6,900 nt of DNA from Alphaproteobacteria bacterium (lineage in GTDB: Bacteria > Pseudomonadota > Alphaproteobacteria > Micropepsales > Micropepsaceae): positions 1 to 6,900 of the forward strand of contig JAGWRJ010000970.1 of the NCBI GenBank assembly GCA_028869725.1. Direction: 5' to 3'. Position numbers and translations under genes: made by a program. Shown here piece by piece: positions 5,411 to 6,900 of the stretch; the stretch's first letter is position 1; each line of letters begins with the position of its first letter. Below the pieces are notes generated by a model. That model ran no database searches. It had not been told where the DNA came from and worked only from the letters and a program-made list of their open reading frames with translations.

Positions 5411-6174
5411 TCAACTTTGAATTGTCCACCGGCAGCGTAGCTCTCATCGAGATCAATCATCCGCCAGCAAATGCGCTTGGCCGAAGCGCACGCGACGCCT
5501 TCCATGAACGGCTGGATGATCTCTCTACACATAGTGATGTCCGCGCACTGATCATTACCGGAAGTGCAGATACGTTTTGCAGCGGCGACGACCTAAAGGA
5601 GCAACTCGCGGCGCAGGCGGGCGGACTTGCACTGCGTGAGGCGCAACTTGCCGATTTCGGCCGTCTGATTGACCGCATCGAAAACCTGCCCATGCCAACC
5701 ATCGCTGCCATCAACGGCTATTGCCTTGGCGGTGGACTTGAACTGGCACTGGCCTGCGATCTGCGCATCGCCAGCGAAAACGCGCGGTTTGTCTGCGCAG
5801 GTGTCAATGTGGGACTGATGGCAAGTGCCTATCGCCTGCCGCGCCTCATCGGCCTTGCTCGCGCCAAGCACATGCTGCTGACCGGGCTTCCAGTTAGTGC
5901 GAAGACGGCCGAGGACTATGGGCTCATCACGCTCCGGGTGGACGGTGCAGTTCTGCGCGATCAGGCAATTGTCCTCGCCCAGCGCATCGCAAGCCGCGCA
6001 CCACTCTCAGTGGCGGCTACCCGAGATATGGCTGAACACGCAAACACGCTTGGACCGGAGGAGGCTTCGGCCCAGACCCGCGAAATGCTGAAGCAGCTCC
6101 TCACCAGTGAAGACCATGCCGAGGCCCTCCAGGCATTTCACGACAAGCGTCCGCCGCACTTCAATGGACGCTAG
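5407..6174 (+). CDS. Enoyl-CoA hydratase/isomerase family (crotonase) protein
   Basis: A 255-residue crotonase-superfamily protein acting on acyl-CoA thioesters, likely cytoplasmic. Two oxyanion-hole segments are visible: FCSGDDL (57-63; S59 aligns with Ala98 of rat mitochondrial enoyl-CoA hydratase) and GYCLGGGLELALACD (104-118; G109). E112 aligns with catalytic Glu144 of the rat enzyme. The second catalytic residue, Glu164, falls at G132 (in FVCAGVNVGLM) by a gap-free 20-residue count, so the classical hydratase pair is incomplete. Such members often catalyse isomerisation, decarboxylation or hydrolysis, or have unknown substrates. Length is normal for a single-domain crotonase. The start ATG overlaps the dcp stop by 4 bp with a G-rich stretch just before it, so translation is probably coupled to dcp. 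The stop TAG shares CTAG with the stop of the convergent regulator. A specific reaction should not be assigned. Confidence 0.9.
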   Translation: MINFELSTGSVALIEINHPPANALGRSARDAFHERLDDLSTHSDVRALIITGSADTFCSGDDLKEQLAAQAGGLALREAQLADFGRLIDRIENLPMPTIAAINGYCLGGGLELALACDLRIASENARFVCAGVNVGLMASAYRLPRLIGLARAKHMLLTGLPVSAKTAEDYGLITLRVDGAVLRDQAIVLAQRIASRAPLSVAATRDMAEHANTLGPEEASAQTREMLKQLLTSEDHAEALQAFHDKRPPHFNGR

Positions 6175-6900
6175 TTGTCCACGGTATTTCTCGCCTGGAT
6201 CATTCTTCTGCTCGAGCGCGGAGAGCTGCCATGCATCCTCCGAAACCAGTGCGAGAACGCACTCGCACCCGAGAAACCGAGATGCTCAGCCACAGCAGCA
6301 AGGGAGCGGGCCTTGTTCGCCATCAACGATTGGGCGAGGTCTTTACGCATCTCGTCCATTAGCACCGAGAAGCTCGTGCCTTCTGCCGCCAGGCGACGAT
6401 GCACCGTACGCCGATCCACACCGAGGTGTTTGGCTACGAGGTCAGCACTACACCTGCCGGTCGGTAACAGCAGAGTAATCAATTGGCCAACGTCTTCGCG
6501 CGCTGACTTCGTGCGCCGTAAAGTGATCTGGTCGACATAGAACTGGATCTGCCGGGCCATGCCCGGATCAGCATTTCCGATGGGCGCGTCGAAGTCCGCT
6601 CGGGTGAAGACGATGCCATCGAATTCCTGGTTGAACGACGGCATGACGCCGAACAGACGACGGTAGGCGGCAAGATCAGCTGGCGCGCCGTAAGTGAAGC
6701 ATACCGCTTCTGGACGCCAGCGCTCACCCATAAGCGCGCGCACGTTGCGGCAAAGGGCTCCAACCGTCAGACCGATCGCCTGCTGGGTGCTGACGTGTCG
6801 AGCCCCAAGCACGTCGATGCGCACGACGCCGATATCTGGCGTTTCCTCTATGTGGACAACAATCGCTTCGTTCTGCATCCACTGATATTGGGTCATGACC
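6171..6900 (-). CDS. AraC-family transcriptional regulator (arabinose-binding-like N-domain), 5' end outside window
   Basis: The minus-strand frame is open to the right edge and ends with TAG at 6173-6171, giving about 241 visible residues. The C-terminal part is the double helix-turn-helix of AraC regulators. The first HTH lies around residues 149-170 (GRCSADLVAKHLGVDRRTVHRRL) and the second around 196-217 (ARSLAAVAEHLGFSGASAFSHWFRR), numbered from the first in-window ATG (6896). The preceding region, with RPEAVCFTYGAPADLAAYRRLFG and FDGIVFTRADFDAP, is the 'Arabinose_bd' type ligand domain found in OruR/ArgR-like regulators of about 330-340 residues, so about 100 N-terminal residues are missing here. 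The ATG at 6896 is therefore unlikely to be the true start. It faces the peptidase-crotonase operon tail to tail; regulators of this type often control nearby lipid or aromatic catabolism genes, but its target is not visible. Confidence 0.88.
   Translation of the reverse strand, partial: VMTQYQWMQNEAIVVHIEETPDIGVVRIDVLGARHVSTQQAIGLTVGALCRNVRALMGERWRPEAVCFTYGAPADLAAYRRLFGVMPSFNQEFDGIVFTRADFDAPIGNADPGMARQIQFYVDQITLRRTKSAREDVGQLITLLLPTGRCSADLVAKHLGVDRRTVHRRLAAEGTSFSVLMDEMRKDLAQSLMANKARSLAAVAEHLGFSGASAFSHWFRRMHGSSPRSSRRMIQARNTVDN

Noticed and set aside
6175..6540. 121-codon plus-strand frame opposite the AraC regulator
   Set aside because: It is the shadow of the regulator's two HTH motifs on the minus strand.

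Overview
The window reads as chromosomal DNA of a GC-rich alphaproteobacterium. A sphingomonad-like lineage (Sphingomonadales) is my best guess. It rests on the remembered look of the SDR, cupin, M3 peptidase and AraC-type proteins, on Shine-Dalgarno spacing, and on a CCA-encoded tRNA; no database search was possible.

Layout. The left edge (1-104, minus) holds the first 34 codons of a ChrR-like cupin protein that continues outside the window. A small unassigned minus-strand reading frame (116-403) lies just upstream of it. Divergent from these, with its own promoter-like sequence and a 7-bp inverted repeat, is an SDR oxidoreductase (475-1275). Its last ~21 residues are out of frame, which fits loss of 2 bp in a CG run near 1181-1186. 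Positions 1250-2222 hold no convincing intact gene. They contain protein-like fragments in shifting minus-strand frames, two tandem hairpins and an unassigned plus-strand reading frame, and look like decayed DNA. This stretch ends at the 3' end of a minus-strand tRNA with anticodon CAU (2223-2299), best read as tRNA-Ile2.

The right half is compact and ordinary. It has a secreted or periplasmic SIMPL (DUF541) protein (2408-3097), a 285-bp spacer, a Dcp-type M3 zinc peptidase (3383-5410), and a crotonase-fold enoyl-CoA hydratase/isomerase-like protein (5407-6174) that overlaps the peptidase by ATGA. A convergent AraC-family regulator (6171-6900, minus) runs off the right edge. The crotonase and regulator genes share the palindrome CTAG, so each stop codon lies inside the other gene's end.

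How the genes relate. The peptidase and crotonase are probably co-transcribed and translationally coupled, although their chemistries (peptide turnover, acyl-CoA metabolism) are not obviously linked. SDR, crotonase and an AraC regulator of this type are commonly found near lipid or aromatic catabolism genes, but nothing here fixes a pathway.

I found no evidence for a novel system such as a defence island, a CRISPR array or a complete mobile element. The places worth a second look are the SDR frameshift, the decayed segment next to the tRNA, and the crotonase that lacks one of the two classical catalytic glutamates.
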